From the NCBI RefSeq assembly GCF_024868665.1, contig NC_079890.1, positions 34,325,298 through 34,389,297 on the forward strand: 64,000 nt of DNA, read 5' to 3'. Below the pieces are notes generated by a model that did no database searches, was not told the origin of the DNA, and saw only the letters and a program-made list of their open reading frames with translations. The stretch comes from Triplophysa rosa. Its lineage: Eukaryota > Chordata > Actinopteri > Cypriniformes > Nemacheilidae. The stretch's first letter is position 1. Each line of letters begins with the position of its first letter. The translations under genes and the position numbers were made by a program. Positions 62,425 to 64,000 of the stretch are shown here, piece after piece.

Positions 62425-64000
62425 TATCTTCGTGCTGACTGTGCAAAGCCGCCGGGTGAGAGACAAAGTGAGAAAGAGAGAGAGCGAGCTTATTTGTCAT
62501 TGGTCTGTCTCGGGCAAGCATGGGATTAACAATTATTTTGTTCCTCAGAGACCATGTTGAACCTAAATTGGTTCCAAGGTTTTCCACCAATCCCTCTACC
62601 AAATTCCGGAACCGTGGGCCCGGGTTGCGGCTCTGCGCTTTTATTTACAGATGGCCTGTTATTGCTGTTTTTATTGTTGCAGTAAACGTCGTCCCTGCTG
62701 TGGAAGTGAGGAAAAGGAAGACTTCTCTCTCTAATTAGCCAGAGTCTGTCTCATTGAAATGAGAGAGCAGGTAGCTTACATTAATTATTCATCCCACAGG
62801 TAAACATTGGGGCGGTCATGCCTGATGACTGGACTGAAAGGATGAGCTGGGTGAAGCCACTAACTAATACAGGCCTCTCCCCCAGGGGCTGCTGGGAGGA
62901 AAATAAACAGAGCGCATTAGAGGCTGAGGAATCCTTTGCGCTTTTTTAGTTGAAACAAAACAACAGCGCTTCTAATACTTCGAGGAGCGATGGGGTATTA
63001 AAATGGGACGGTTGCCCAAGCGCTAAGTTTTGCAGTACACAGGCTGAGCTTAAACTGTCACCGCATTTCAACGTAAACGTAAATGGCAAATTTGTTTTGC
63101 TTCTCTAATCGAGATACATCTAAAAAGACCGGTTTTGCTTTGGAAGCCTTTAAATTAGTCTTCGTCCACCATCTTAACCCAAAAGCAAAGCTGGTAGATA
63201 AGATATCTTTCTGGTTATGATGGTTGACGAATGAAAGTTTGCTGGGCACGCCAGCACCAAACCAGCATCCCAGAGCCTCTCGTTTTTCTTTTCTTCTACT
63301 GTCTGATCTCCAGCAAAAAACAGCCCTGCATGGCTCCAGCCAGCACCGGTGGCCTCATGAGAAAGCTGTGATAAGAATTCATTTCTCCCAATTATGTGCT
63401 CTTGTCCATTGCTGCAGTTCATCAGTTCAGTGCGGCCAAGTCAATGAAAGGGCTTGTAATGAAGCAATCAGATGCAGCCTGGCTCCCAGGGCTCCGGTCT
63501 CGGCTCCAGGCTTCCCGAGCAGGCCGGGCCGTCCTGTGGGGGGGGTGACGTGAGGGAAGGAGTTTGCTGCGCTGATGGTCTACAGCTTTATAATGGCTAT
63601 CGTTCAAATCCCTGTTTCTAGAGAAGATCAGTTTAATACCACATCCAGCCCTCTGGTGAAGTGTCAGGTGGTTGGGAGTGTCCTAGAGTGAACAGAAAAT
63701 CTTATTGCATGAAAAAAAGGGCTATTTTTGTTTTGAGGCATCATTAATGCCTCAAAAAGAACCGTTGCAGTATGAGATACGCATTAAAGTTGAATACTTA
63801 TTGATTTGAGCGAACGCCTAGCCATAAGTATGAGCTTTGGCAAGAACCAATTAAAGCGAACCGCCCAATGAATGACAGCATGGCCGTCACCTGCGGCCGT
63901 GTGTTGTGTCAAAGCGGTTTAAAGAAATACCGGAGGAAATCCAGCCAAACTTTCTCTTATAAATCTCACCCCTCTCCTCTCTCAAGCTCTTCTGGTCTGT

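Larger units (their letters stand above)
51047..64000 (-). other. zfhx3: Upstream zfhx3 intron, continuing past the window
   Basis: Nearly 13 kb without a confident exon on either strand. It contains the repeats listed separately and the candidate microexon at 54387. Preceding zfhx3 exons, which encode the N-terminal fingers, are expected beyond the right edge. Short ORFs here have no zinc-finger signature. Confidence 0.75.

Overview
This is a piece of a bony-fish nuclear genome, most likely from a cyprinid-type teleost. The reasons are a spliced vertebrate gene with canonical GT-AG introns, AT-rich non-coding DNA, many dinucleotide and trinucleotide microsatellites, and many short inverted-repeat transposons of kinds I recognise from carp and zebrafish relatives (for example elements bounded by ACACTCTTAAAAATAAAG, by TTAAAGGGATAGTTCACCC, and by TTAAAGGGGTCAT). 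There are no bacterial operons, no CRISPR array and no intact autonomous transposon.

The only host gene I can support is the 3' two-thirds of zfhx3 (ATBF1), a giant zinc-finger/homeodomain transcription factor. It lies on the minus strand, so its 3' end is towards the left. Six exons can be placed to the base from reading frame, splice sites and matching phases: 50939-51046, 42129-42262, 41490-41690, 38497-38620, 32946-38405 (a 5.46 kb exon with four homeodomains and ten C2H2 fingers) and 29801-31491 (the last exon, with the stop). Together they give about 2571 codons without a frameshift. The roughly 1100 N-terminal residues known in vertebrate ZFHX3 must lie beyond base 64000. A 21-base microexon at 54387-54407 is possible and fits the phase, but is unproven.

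Layout. 1-25000 is intergenic DNA downstream of zfhx3, full of small transposons; the main features are a three-layer nested insertion (8478-10808) containing a short LTR retrotransposon, and a 1 kb purine-rich minisatellite (16640-17660). About 25200-29800 is the probable long 3' UTR. 29801-51046 holds the recognised exons. The last intron (31492-32945) is largely made of one hAT-type element, probably inserted in an older relative. 51047-64000 is intron, mostly unique sequence, with some MITEs and microsatellites.

I did not find a convincing new biological system. The best leads are the nested insertions with visible target-site duplications, the short LTR element with a proline-rich tandem-repeat gag-like ORF, and the candidate microexon.
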